Assembly: GCA_015146655.1 (NCBI GenBank)
Contig: VKHL01000040.1
Span: 124,001-188,000, forward strand
Direction of reading: 5' to 3'
Source of the DNA: Ochromonas danica
Lineage: Eukaryota > Sar > Chrysophyceae > Chromulinales > Chromulinaceae
DNA length: 64,000 nt
Shown: positions 22,534 through 34,401 of the stretch, one piece after another
How positions within the stretch are numbered: the stretch's first letter is position 1
How the letters are laid out: each line of letters starts with the position of its first letter
The notes under the pieces: generated by a model
What the model was told of the DNA's origin: nothing
The model's database searches: none
The model's input: the letters and a program-made list of their open reading frames with translations, nothing else
Made by a program: the position numbers and the translations under genes

Positions 22534-24788
22534 ATGAATGCCAGCAGTAATGCGCTCTTTCCTCCCGGCACCATAGAGATTATACCAGGTAAGACACAGC
22601 TATACTTTTTCTTTGGTTTATCTAATTGGCACGTTGACAATAAATCTTGTGATGAAATCGATTAAACGAAGAGAAATTGTATTTCACTGGAAACAATCCC
22701 TCTGCCGAGGCTCGCAGCTCTTCTTCTTCCTGGATACCCTTTGTCAATGATGATTCATTAGTATATACATCTTTTTTCGCGGATTTTGGACCCCTTGATA
22801 TCGGATTAACATATAAGTTCTGTAAGCAATTGGATGAAGCTTTGAAGAAAGCTGATCGGCCAGTTTTGTATTATTTTGGCCAGTCAGAACACTCTCGCAG
22901 CAATTCTGCTGTGTTGTTAGGTGCATATATGGTAATGCGAATATCCTCATCCTTGCTGCTGTGTCCATTTGCAATGTGATGTGAACTGACTTGTGTCTGT
23001 TCAGATTTTTGTGCGGCAAGTCAGTGTGGAACAAGCTTACGCGCCTTTCATTGGCATTCAACCACCTTTTGTACCATTTCGCGATGCTGGATTTTGTGTA
23101 AATACTTTTCCTTTAACTGTTCTCGATTGCATGCGAGCAATGGATAAGGCGAGAAAACTTGGTCACTTCCAATACTCCACTTTCCGCTTGCAGGTATGGG
23201 GTATCGCCTACATACCATATGCGTATCATACATATTACATGTTTGATGGCAATCGTTGTGTAGGAATTTCAAGATTTAGGTAAGCTCCAAAATGGAGATG
23301 TTTCGTGGATCATCCCAGGGCGATTCATAGCCTTTGCTGGACCACTTGCGAAGTAAGTTTCATGAGCTCATATATTGGAGAATACCCGATTAAAAGTTAT
23401 ATCCCTGTTTCTTAGTCGTCGCAAGCTTGGTGCGGGTCTTTATACACTCAGTCCCGCTCAATACGCGGCTCTTTTCCAGTCTTTGCGTGTTGGTCTAGTT
23501 GTGAGATTCAATGACGTTTGCTACGACAAGCGAGTCTTCACTTCCGTTGGAATCAAGCACGTAGATCTTTATTATGAAGATGGCGCTAATCCTCCTGACA
23601 ATATACTGAATACGTTTCTTTCGCTTTGCGAGAGCACCTTCATGCAACAAGGTAATGCTCCATCGTAATTCACTTCATCTCCATTGTTGAGTTGCTTGGT
23701 TTGCGCATTTAGGATCTTCTTCAAGCGGGAGTCCCCTTGCGGTAGCAGTGCATTGCAAAGCGGGACTTGGACGCACTGGCACCAATATTGCAGCTTATAT
23801 GATCAAGCACTATGATTATACAGCACGGGAAGCCATTGCATGGTGTAGACTGTGTAGACCGGGATCCATAGTAGGTCCTCAGCAACAGTACTTGGTATTT
23901 CAAGAGGCCATGCTTAGACAGCAAGGAGCACTCTTTCGAGAGAGGTTTCGTCTTCCCAATCAGCTCCCAGCCTCTGCGTCTAAAGTGGGGGCTTCTGTTC
24001 CGAAGAGTGCTTTATCACAATCGAGTTCATCAACTCTAAGACCTTCTTCTGCTGCTGCTCTTGCCGGCAAGAATGGAGTTTTTCTAACTCAAGATTCAAC
24101 CACGACTCGTCCTTCGAGCTCAGCAGGTGCACAAGCCGACACGGGCAATAAGCACGTGTTGCCCCTTCTCTCAGCAGAGCAAGGGGTAAGGAGGGTACCT
24201 ATGGGATCAGTGGATGAAAGCAAAGAAGGTCCCACTGCACCGAGCAGTCTCAGCAGTAGTGGAACGAGCAATAGCAGCACCAGGTACATATCAGTAGGAC
24301 GTGATGGTATCCCGAAAAGACCTCACACAAGCAATGGTCTCAAAGACGCCAACTCAACGTCGCGTATAATTACAATTAGTTCCGATGGGTTGACAGGCAA
24401 GTCGAGCGCACGAGGTGTCTCAGTGTCTAACTCGGCCGTGACCGGTGTTGTTAAGGACCAGCATACTCCAATTCCCTCCCTTGAACCCACTGTTGCAGTA
24501 GTTGGGCAACGTCGAGCATCGTCAGCTGCCAGGACTCGGCGAGGCAGCAACTCCCTTTTATCAGTTCCCTTGTCCGAATCCTCAAATAACACCTTGGCAA
24601 GGAAAGGCAGTCGTTCGGCTTGGGAACAGTCGTCGCTCGAAAACAAGATGAACAATTCGGCTAACGCAACCACTACTGCAGCAGCAACCTTATCAACATC
24701 ATTCGGTGGCACAGCTATGGTAAAGCGCGCACCTTCTCCGATGTTGCGCATCGGTCAAGCCTCTGCAGGCCGTTCTTTGCGCCGCTGA
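22534..24788 (+). CDS. CDC14-like dual-specificity phosphatase
   Basis: Cdc14 enzymes remove phosphate from CDK-type Ser/Thr-Pro sites at mitotic exit and act at basal bodies in flagellates. Six exons: 22534-22588, 22672-22931, 23005-23193, 23264-23352, 23416-23651, 23713-24788; 634 residues. Every join keeps frame and rebuilds conserved sequence: [24 protein letters not shown] (N-terminal domain), [38 protein letters not shown], then the catalytic domain with [16 protein letters not shown] and the P-loop [12 protein letters not shown] (Cys about residue 291), then [13 protein letters not shown]. About 300 C-terminal residues are Ser-rich and disordered, typical of regulated Cdc14 tails. An in-frame ATG at 22411 adds 41 hydrophobic residues; I prefer 22534, where Cdc14-like sequence begins. 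Confidence 0.92.
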
Positions 24789-25389
24789 AATTGTTAAAAT
24801 TGCTAATATGGATGATGACACATCTTCCATTCCTCTGTTTGGTTTTACTTCAGATCAAATATGTAGAAATATGGAGTACTGTATATCATATAGGGTATAA
24901 TTTGTATATGTACTTTCATCGTAACCCATTAATCTGTACAACCACTTGTCCATCTCCTAGAACCCACTTCCTAGAACTGCTAAAACCCTAAAGAGAACTC
25001 CATTTCCAATTTCTCAGTCTTTTTTCGAATCGATTCATTTCTCATAATGGCTTCAGTAGATCAATTTGAGAAGTTGGTTCCTCAAGCACCAAGATAGATA
25101 AAAGAATTCGGTGTATTCCCTCAAGACATTAGATATCACACATTAAAAGAAAGTTTGGGTGAACCATGAACTAACCATTTATCTCTCTGTACAACGGGAA
25201 TTAAACCCATTAATCGTCTGGGTTTAATTAACCGACCTACCTCTGTGGAATTAAACCCAGTCTATTTCTCCCATTCTTTTGCGAGAAGAAGCCCACCCAC
25301 CGCGGGCAGCGCAGGCCGTGGCAAGCCCCACAGACCAGAGACCCTGCCCAAATCATAATCCTTTAGAACCCAACCTCCGAGTTCAAATT
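24789..25389. other. Upstream region of helicase gene with inverted repeats
   Basis: About 600 bases. An ATG at 25047 opens only a 16-codon frame (possible upstream ORF). Three alternating copies of attaaaccca / tgggtttaat lie at 25200-25260. No full gene. Confidence 0.4.
25200..25260. repeat. Alternating inverted repeat (attaaaccca)
   Basis: attaaaccca at about 25200-25209, its reverse complement at 25219-25228, and attaaaccca again at 25250-25259. The last two form a perfect 12-bp stem (ctgggtttaatt / aattaaacccag, 25218-25229 and 25249-25260) with a 19-nt loop. It lies about 130 bp upstream of the helicase start and could be a regulatory or hairpin element. Confidence 0.7.
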
Positions 25390-28300
25390 ATGCAAGATCA
25401 ATCTTCCAACTCGAGAGGAAGAGGTCCTCGAAGTGGTCGAAATCCTGGCCGACATCAACAACCACGTCGAGAGAACAGAGAACGAGAGGATAGACGACCA
25501 GAAGAAAAAGTCCACACCCCTGGCGCTTACTTCTTCAGATTGTGCGAGGCAACGCCCAAACCCAATGAAAATCTAATTCGTAATCGAACAGAGGCGAATA
25601 GATTTTTTGAGTCCATGATGGAGTTTGAGGAGAAATCATCCTTGGTGCACAGGCTTTCCCTCCCCGGAGGTGAGCCACCACCTGTTAGCACCCTTGACTA
25701 ATCTCAGAGTTTCCCATTGTACTATTTTGGCTTTATTTTATTTTATTTTATTCTATTTTATTTATTTTATTTATTTTTATTTATTTTTATTTTGGGCGGA
25801 TTTTGTGCTCAGGGTTGGCCGCGCTGCAACAAGCGATTGAAGAGCTGGACTACGCCAACCACTCGGCAGTACGACTGATGCTGAGCGCCTTCGAGGAGTT
25901 GAGCAAGAACTCATCGGGATTGAAGAAAACTGGAGCTCGCAAGATCTTAGCGGTGGTGTACACTATCCCGTCCTTTCTTGAGACACTGACCAGTTGCTTT
26001 GAGAGTCGCTTGCTTGGCGAGAGCCATGCCTCAGTGACTCTCTGGTTTCTACAGGAGGCCATTGATGCCACTCATAATCGAAATGATCTTCTATCGCATG
26101 TACAGAAACTTTTGAATGCGATACGTGAACGGGCTACACCGCATATGCGCGCGTCGATTGACAGTATGAACTTATTGGGGTCGCCTGGTGCAGGGCGACA
26201 GTATTCTGCAGAAGAGTTGCGTCTGATGCAGCCTTTGCACGACAACGATTTCCCTGAAGACTTCAAGAAGGTTTCTATATTTCCGACCCTGGACGAGCTA
26301 AACGCTCCTTTACAAGCCGCACCTTTGATGAGAGAATGGATGGGCAGTCCAGATGCTTCGTTACTCAAGTATCTTGATAGACAATTCCGTTTCTATCGTG
26401 ATGATATGATCTTACCTTTGCGTGAAGAGCTTCTTGAAACATTCAGTGCGACTTCTAAAACTGGCAAGAAAAGGATGCGATTTGCTGGTCCGCGTATTGC
26501 AAAGTTTTCAGCAGAGCGTGAATTTCATGTGGTTGTTAACCTTCAAGTTCCGCAGGAGCTAAGCAAAGCTCTAAAGAAATGCGCCACAAATAAAAAGGCT
26601 GAAGCATTTTTTAAGCATGATGTTGGAGAACGCATCTTTGGCTTCAACAGCATAGTGCTCTTTATTTCGAACAATCGCCTTGTGCAGCTGGGAGTGGTTG
26701 TGGTTCCGCCAGTAGCAGATGTGGAGAGTAAAAGAGATCAGCCAACCATTTCCATTGGTGTGCGGTTTCAAGACAGCGCATTGAGATCGCTGATAGGACA
26801 GCAAACAAACCTTATCTCAGAGTACGCGATTCAAGCAAGGACGACAGTGTTTTCTCACGAACCTGTGCTACATTGTCTGAAAGGTGAGATCGCTGATGTT
26901 CTAATACCTATCATATGCTGCAGAGTCTCACTTAAAAGTTGCTTCAGACATTCGAGAGGACAGCTATGTGCACTTTTCTCTCTCCTTGACGAGAAAGTTA
27001 CTTGAAGATTCCCCTTCTGTCGTTGAGCTTGATCATAACCCTTCCATACCCCAAGACATTAAAGACAAGCTACGATCGGACCCCTCTCAATTAATTGCTG
27101 CTGAACAGGCACTGATGCGGGAGGTCTCGATCATTCAGGGTCCCCCAGGCACAGGAAAAAGCTATGTGGGTGTTCAACTAGTGCGAGCGTTGTTACGAGA
27201 GAAGCCTTCAACTCGAATATTCTGTTTGTGTTACACCAATCATGCATTGGACAGCTTTTTAGAAAGTTTACTGGACAGTGGTATGAGCCAGGACCAAATT
27301 GTTCGTCTTGGCAGCATATCCAAAACCAGCGAGAGAATTCAAGCGTGCTGCATTCAAAGACGCGAGGAAAAGCCACAATTTGACAAAGCACAGAGTCGTT
27401 TATATTTCTCGTTAAAATCTGAGATCAAAGAGGCAAGTAATCTGGTTGATAGTAAAGCAAACGAAATTCAGAATTATTTGACGTCTGGAAACATCGGGTG
27501 GTCTGAAATTAGCAGGTTTCTAAATTTTCATGATTACAGTGCTTTCAAACAATTCATGGTAACAGAACGAAATGACTCCACTGTTGTGGGCAAACGTGGA
27601 AAAGCAGCAAGCAAGGATTATCTTTGGGTTCAGTGGAACAGAGGCAATGAATTACCTGCGCCATTTGCTTCCCTTACTCAGCATCTAGCAGAAACAGAAA
27701 ACTTGTGGAGGTTGTCTAAAGAGGAAAGAAGAAGTCGTAAGGAAACTTGGATGAAGCGATATCATGAGGATAATGCAGGTTCTTTCTTGAGGAGTATCAA
27801 TGAATTGAATGATTATTGTGAGCAAATCTCCTCACTTCGCGATGAATCCAAGCTATCCGCCATTGACTCGGCTCGTGTTGTTGCATGCACAACCACTTTT
27901 GCAGCTAAAAATCACAGCTTCATTGAGTCGTTTGCTCCTAATGTGATGCTGGTCGAGGAGGCTGCAGAGATCCTTGAGTGTCATATCATGACCAGCTTGG
28001 TTCCTTCTGTTCAGCGACTTATCATGATTGGTGACCACCTCCAGCTTCGTCCAAAGTTGGAATCTTATGCATTGCGCACAGAGTCAGGCTCGGGAATAAA
28101 CTTTGATCGAAGCCTGTTTGAAAGGTTGGTATTGAGTGGCTACCCATATGCCACTTTGGCTGTGCAGCATCGCATGAGGCCCGAGATTAGCAAGCTCATC
28201 CGACGCACCTACCCTGAATTGCGCGATGCTTCTAGTGTATTAAATCGGAGTTCTATCAAGGGTTGTTACAAGAATGTCTCTTTCATAAACCACTCTGTGC

Positions 28301-31300
28301 CTGAAGGAGGTCAATCAGGTGATGCAGCATTGCTGGCTGCTCATGAAAGCAGCTCCAAGTATAACGACTACGAGGTGGCTATGGTCTTAAAAATGGCAAA
28401 GTACTTTTTGCAGCAAGGCTACAAATGCGAAGATATAGTCATATTAACCCCTTATCTTGGTCAATTAATGCGTATTCGCCAGGCTATTCGGCGAGAACAA
28501 TCCTCCTTGTTTCAAATTGAGATAGGTGAGAGGGATAAGGAAGATCTATTGGCTGAAGAAGACGAGGAGGAAGATAATAGGGATCAATCTGGCTCGCTTG
28601 AGAAGAAAGCGCCTTCTTCGACATTGCGAGTGGCAACAATTGATAATTTCCAGGGAGAGGAATCAAAAATTATTATTACTTCTCTCGTGCGATCTAACCA
28701 GACTGGTGATATTGGCTTTGTATCGGGAGCCGAGCGTGTTAATGTGCTCATGTCTCGAGCAAGAGATGGATTTTTCATCATTGGTAACGCTGAGACTTTT
28801 CGAAACAGTCGCTCGAGTCGCGGAAGGGCAGTTTGGGAGCATGTGTTTGCTGAACTGGAGCGACAAGAAGCGATATTGAGTGGATTTCCAGTATTATGTG
28901 AGATTCATGGTCGCAAGCAATTGATTGAACGACCCGAAGAGTTTGACGAGAAGTGTCCTGATGGTGGATGTGACCAGCCCTGTGGAAAACCTCTCCCTTC
29001 TTGTCCAAATGGTCATCTTTGTTGGAAGAGATGTCATCCTCTCGGAAACGATTCAGTTGCTGTTCATGAACGCATCATGTGCATGACTGAGGTGGAACTC
29101 CAATGCAGTCGTGGGGAGCACAGCTATTCCAGAGCATGCCATGAAAGCAACAAGCGATTTGAGTGCACGAAGATGGTTAAAGTGCAGTGTCCCAATGGCC
29201 ACACAGTGAACCTTCAATGCCGCAAAAGCGATGCACTTGGATCAGTGAACTGGATTTCGGAATGCAAGACATGCAAAACGCTAGAAGAGGAGCGAAAGAA
29301 AGAAGAGGAGAAAACGAAGAAAGAAATGGATGCGCTCGCTGCAAAAACCGAGCAGATGCAATTAGCGGAGGGCCGTTTGAAATCTGAGGTCGCAAATGAA
29401 GCTACAAAGCGACAAGAATTGCAGAAGCAATCATTGCTGCGGGCAAACATGGAAGCTGCGGAGGAGCAGAAAGCATTGTTACAACAGAGGAACGAAGAAC
29501 TATCGCAATCCATTAACATCGGTAGTAAGGCTCGTCAAACGAAGATGCCTGCTCCCAAAAAGGATACGCGTGGTGTCTCGGGAGGCAGCAGCAGTGGTAA
29601 TGGTCATTTTGGAGACTTCAAGGTCACTGAAAGCTCTACTCCTCCATCGTTAATACTAGCTCCTCCTTCTACCGTTTCTTCCACAAAAGCTACTTACGCT
29701 CCTCCTTCGCCTCCTTCCCCTCCTTCCCCTCCTCCAGTTCCTTCCACGAAAGCTACCTACGCTCCTCCTTCCCCACCTTCCCCTCCTCCTATTTCTTCCA
29801 CGAAAGCTACCTACTACGCTCCCCCTTCTCCTCCTTCTCCTCCCGTTTCTTCTGCAAAAGCTACCTATTGTGCTCCTCCTCCTTCTTCTTCTTCTTGTAG
29901 AGAGAGTCTGCCTGCCAAAAGCACTTCTTCCGGTAGTTCACAGGTCAAAGATATTTTACGTTGCTTTAAAGACAAGAATTATGTTGACGCATTTAAGCTT
30001 ATCAAGGCAGCAGATGAAACTTTGGTAGCGGAAGAGTTGAACAAAGAAGACTTCTTGATGAGGCATCGGGTTGATCTTGTTTGCTTCTACTTGTTGTGCT
30101 ATGATAGTCTCGGCGAGGGAGACGGGTTGAGGCGCGCCTTTATAATGCAGGAAATACTCAAATCCACGGATAGGTTGGTATTTCCCGAGGAAAATGTGCT
30201 TTCTCGAGATCTTGTCAATCTCCTGTTGGACTTCACTGCAGTGATGTTATTCTCCAAGCTTAAAGATACTGCCTACTTGGTATTTAAGCATAGTGCTAGC
30301 TATTTATACAGTGCTACAAGGCTACCAGATCAGAACACCTTGTGGACCACAGCTTGGAAGGAAAGCGTGGAGGCCTGTGAACTAAAGGCGCAAGATGAGA
30401 TTCGCAACTCTCCCAAATCTTCGGCTCCTTCTGCTTCCCCACCTATCAGCAAAGGTGACCAACTCAAGAATAATTGGAAGAAGCTCCTTAAGGTATATGG
30501 CGTGGAAGAGAAGAAGATCAATGCTGTGGATAGTCTGCTTCACATGACTGGTTTGCCCAAGGTCAAAGATAAGTTCTTTGATTTGTTCAAATTGATGCAC
30601 ATCTCCAAGGAACAGGGCCGCGACATATCTTCCTCCAACTTCAACACTCGATTTGATGGCAATCCTGGTACCGGAAAAACTACTGTCGCCAATCTATATG
30701 CTACCTTTCTCATTGAGGTTGGAGTGCTCCCTGAAGGGGCGGGGTTTTTGAAAAAGACTGGCTCCGAGTTAGCAACTGGAGGTGTGAGCGCGCTTGAAAA
30801 GGAGTTGAAGGAAATGAAAGAGAAAGGAGGAGGGGTCGTCTTCGTAGATGAAGCCTATCAATTGAATAGCATGGAAGGGCGGAGGATTTTGGATTTCATC
30901 TTGGGACATGCGGAGCGCATGAAAGGAGAGTTTGGATCCTTGGTGTGGATTTTTGCAGGCTATGCGAACAAGATGGATGAACTATTTCAATATAATGTGG
31001 GCCTCCCATCGCGCTTCCCACACAAGTTTCTGTTTGAGGACTACACTGATGAAGAGCTGTTGTCTATTCTCAAAGGGATCATGGAGAGAGGTGGTGACGA
31101 TGTCCCTCCACCTGTTGTTGCACCACAAAAGGAGAAGACAACAAAGCAGAAAGCTCCTAATTTGTCTATGAATAACAATAACAACAACCCCTATAATAGT
31201 GCTTATTATGGTGGCGGGGGATACGTATATGGTGGAGGAGGAGACGAGCAGAGCGACGAATGGGGTAATGTTTGGCGGTGGAATTATGGCACGAATACTT

Positions 31301-33915
31301 TTGAGGATGACTATGGAAATGTCACTGGCTATGGGCCTTCCGGACTTGGCGAGCAACGCAATCCACTCGTTTCTTCCAAAACAAACACGATGTGGTTGTA
31401 CGATCGCAGAAGACAGCTTTGGTATGAACAAAGTAATCCTTCCAAAACCTCGCGATCTTATCCCGGAAAGCCTATTCCTGTCGATACAACTGTTAAGAAG
31501 AAAAAGAACCCTTTCGTTGCTAGTGATGAAAAATGGCTGAGGATTGCAGTGCGTCGCCTGGGCCGATTGCGTGGTACCGTGGGGTTTGGCAATGCACGTG
31601 CAGTGAGAAACCTATTCGATTTGAGCCATAGTCGCCAAGTGGCCCGCATTGACCGAGAACGCTCGAGCAATCCACGTGTAAATATCTTTGAGTTTGTTCG
31701 GGATGATCTTTTGGGTCCAAAACCTTCAAAAGAGGTTCTTCAACGGTGCCCTGCATGGCAACAGCTTTTGAAGATGGAGGGCTTACAAGCTGTCAAACAT
31801 GCTCTAGACAGTTTGTTTGATCTGGTCGTAGTTAATGCTGAGCGTGAAGAGCGCGAAGAGCCGCTGCTCGATGTCGTGCTAAATCGGATCTTTCTTGGCA
31901 ATCCTGGCACGGGTAAAACGACAGTCGCTAAACTGTACGGTGAAATTCTAGTAGATCTTGGATTGCTGTCGAAAGGTGAGTTGGTTTTGAAGAGCGCATC
32001 TGATTTGGTAGGCGGTGCCATTGGTCAGTCTGAAGAGATTACCAGAGGAATTCTAGAGCAAGCGAAGGGGTGTGTCTTGGTAATTGATGAAGCTTACGGT
32101 CTCTATCAATCTGTAGGAAGTGGAAATGACCCTTATCGAGAGGCAATTATCAACACCCTGGTGGAACAGATTCAAGGCGTTCCTGGAGAAGATCGTGCTG
32201 TCTTATTGTTGGGATATCAGGAACCCATGGAAACGATGTTGGCTAAATGCAATCCTGGACTTTCTAGAAGATTTCAGCTTGAGAATGCTTTCCATTTTGA
32301 AGACTATGACGATCGTGCTTTGTTGAGTATTTTGCGCAAGGCTGTTGAAAAGAGTGGTCTTCGCTTGGATATGGAGACTGCAATATTTGCCGTCGAGCAG
32401 CTTGCGAAGAGTCGCGCTAGGCCCAATTTCGGCAATGCTGGAGCTGTCAACAACCTGTTATCTATGGCCAAGCAGAGAATGCTTCAAAGAAGGATAAACA
32501 ACGGACAACTTGTTAAGGAGGACTTTGTGCCTGCTGGATACAGCGACGAAGCGATGGATGTCGATGGTCTGCTCGATCGCCTTGTGGGGTGTCAGAATAT
32601 TCGAAGTCAGCTACAAGAGTATCGGATAATTTATGAGACGTGCCGTAAGAGAGGAAAGGACCCCAAAGAGCTCCTGTCCTTCAATTACATCTTCACTGGA
32701 TCACCAGGCACGGGCAAGACCACAGTGGCTCGCCTGCTGGGCAAGATGTTCTCATCTCTGCAACTCATTCCTTTCGAAGAAGTCATTGAGTGTTCTGCAT
32801 CGGATCTTATGACAGGTTATGTCGGACAAACTGGCAAACAGACTCGAGAACTATTCGAGAAAGCTAAGGGGAAAGTCTTGTTCATTGATGAAGCATATCA
32901 ACTCAATCCTGCTAAAGGAGGATCGTTTATGCAAGAAGCTATTGATGAGATCGTTAAATGTCTTACACATGAGAACTACATGAATAAGATGATTGTCATC
33001 TTGGCCGGCTATGCTAAAGATATGGACGAGATGTTAGATGCCAATCAGGGACTGCGGTCAAGATTTCACGAAACAATCCATTTTGAAGATTTCGATGAGC
33101 AGACCATCCACGACCTAATCTGCAAAGGCTTAGAGATGTCTAAGGAGGGCAGAGAGAACTTGCCTGAGATCGCTAGAGAGCTGCGTTGTCTGAGAAGCTT
33201 CGCCAATGGTAGAGATGTGATGACGTTCATCAAACGCGCTAAAAGAGAAAGTATGTTGCGAGGTGATGAGAGCGGTCAAGTCGTCCTGCAAGACCTTCGC
33301 CGAGCCTTAGAGAAGATGGTGAAAGATCGAGGAATGGAGAAGGCTGCCCCTGCTCGACCTTCTAGTCACGTCGAGGCTCCTGCACTTCCTCAGATGACAC
33401 TTGCAGCTCGCATGAATCCTCCCAAACCACCGTCTGTTCGCACGGTTGTACGCCACGAGACAAAGGTGGATGAAAGTGACCCAGTGGAGGCTAATGAGGC
33501 AGTGGAAGGCGGCGATTCTTTGGAACAGGGCTTTTTGAATATCCTGCAAAATGAGCTTGACAAGAGAGGCTTGAATAGCGCCGAAGGTGTTGCCAAGCTG
33601 GCTTCTTATTCTCGTGACGATCCATACTTGAAGGACTTGGCCAATGCCATGAGTCAAGCACTGGGAAGATCGCCACAAGAGATTATGGACTTGCTAATTA
33701 AGTGGCAAGGAGATCAGCACAAAGTCCAAGAAGAGATGGAGAAGCAAAAAGAAGAAGAAAAGTTGGCTCTCAAACAGAAGCGAAAAGCGTTGGTGCCTAT
33801 TTGGAGGTGTGGAGTGTGCGGAAGGGCAGACAAACCTTACATCGCATGCTATGTTCAACCGTACATTGTCCGCTATGAGGAAAGAGACATAGGACCCTCG
33901 GGGAAGGCCATCTGA
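25390..33915 (+). CDS. NFX1-type UPF1-like helicase fused to three CbbX-type AAA ATPases
   Basis: A giant 2780-residue protein. Exons 25390-25669, 25813-26883 and 26924-33915; introns of 143 and 40 bp. The N-terminus is Arg/Gly-rich (GRGPRSGRNPGR), RNA-binding in style. The SF1 helicase has IQGPPGTGKSYVG (Walker A, about 522), VEEAAEILE (about 794), GDHLQLRPK, QHRMRPEIS, TIDNFQGEES and GAERVNVLMSRAR (about 1056). NFX1-type Cys/His repeats follow (CDQPCGKPLPSC, HLCWKRCHP, about 1110-1220), then a coiled coil (1236-1315), APPSPPSPP repeats (1356-1440), and three AAA modules with Walker A GNPGTGKTTVANLY (about 1694), GNPGTGKTTVAKLY (about 2109) and GSPGTGKTTVARLL (about 2376), each with its own Walker B and FEDY/FEDF motif. 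The C-terminal WRCGVC..ADKPYIAC may bind zinc. Similar helicase-plus-SpoVK/CbbX proteins are known to me from fungi and oomycetes; ZNFX1 relatives act in RNA surveillance and antiviral defence. Confidence 0.93.
25733..25795 (+). repeat. T/A low-complexity tract in intron 1 of helicase gene
   Basis: Degenerate (TTTTA)n/(TTTA)n tract inside the 143-bp first intron; it may serve as an extended pyrimidine/T-rich acceptor region. Confidence 0.8.
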
Positions 33916-34401
33916 GCATTACTAATCCATTTGGGCTGTTTTCTTTCTCACTCAATGTAGTGTACAGTTTGATCTGCGAAGAATCGATCAGTTTAAACAA
34001 TTAACATTTTCAATAATCAACATTATCTTACAAGGGAAGCATCCAGTTGCCTGCTCTTAGTGGCCATTCGCTTCCCGTAATTGCTGTTGACCCTTTGGAC
34101 CAGCAGAGTTTCGCAACGAAAGCCATGCTCCTGGATCGACACATTTGAAATGTTTAAATTAAGTTTATTAAAAGAAAGGTTGGGTATACCATATAGACTA
34201 GTCTAACCTTTCTTAACATATACTACAGTACTAGTAGACTATACTACTAGTAGGTATGTATATATAGTCATTCCTTTTTATAACCGGTACTATATACCAA
34301 GGTAGTAGTAGACTACTACCTTCTACTGTATACTATATGGTGTAACCTTTTAACCAAACGCTAACTTCAACATCGCATTTATCGGCTTTTGGCAGCTAGA
34401 A
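33916..34401. other. Intergenic, holds MITE-like element
   Basis: Downstream of the helicase gene and upstream of the GAF-like gene. Apart from the palindrome-rich element at 34173-34352 nothing is recognised. Confidence 0.5.
34173..34352. mobile_element. Palindrome-rich MITE-like element, about 180 bp
   Basis: The ends form an imperfect terminal inverted repeat: aaaggttgggtataccatat at 34175-34194, and ctatatggtgtaaccttt at 34333-34350, which reverse-complements to AAAGGTT..ACCATATAG. The element is nested with smaller palindromes: aagaaaggtt / aacctttctt around agactagtct, and ggtagtagtagactactacc. TTAA occurs just outside both ends (34168-34171 and 34350-34353), so a TTAA target duplication is possible. 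It codes for nothing; it is probably a non-autonomous DNA transposon. The family is not identified. Confidence 0.5.

Noticed and set aside
24985-25259. Telomere-like ccctaaa / gggttta motifs
   Set aside because: Only isolated single units, not a tandem array; no evidence of an interstitial telomere.
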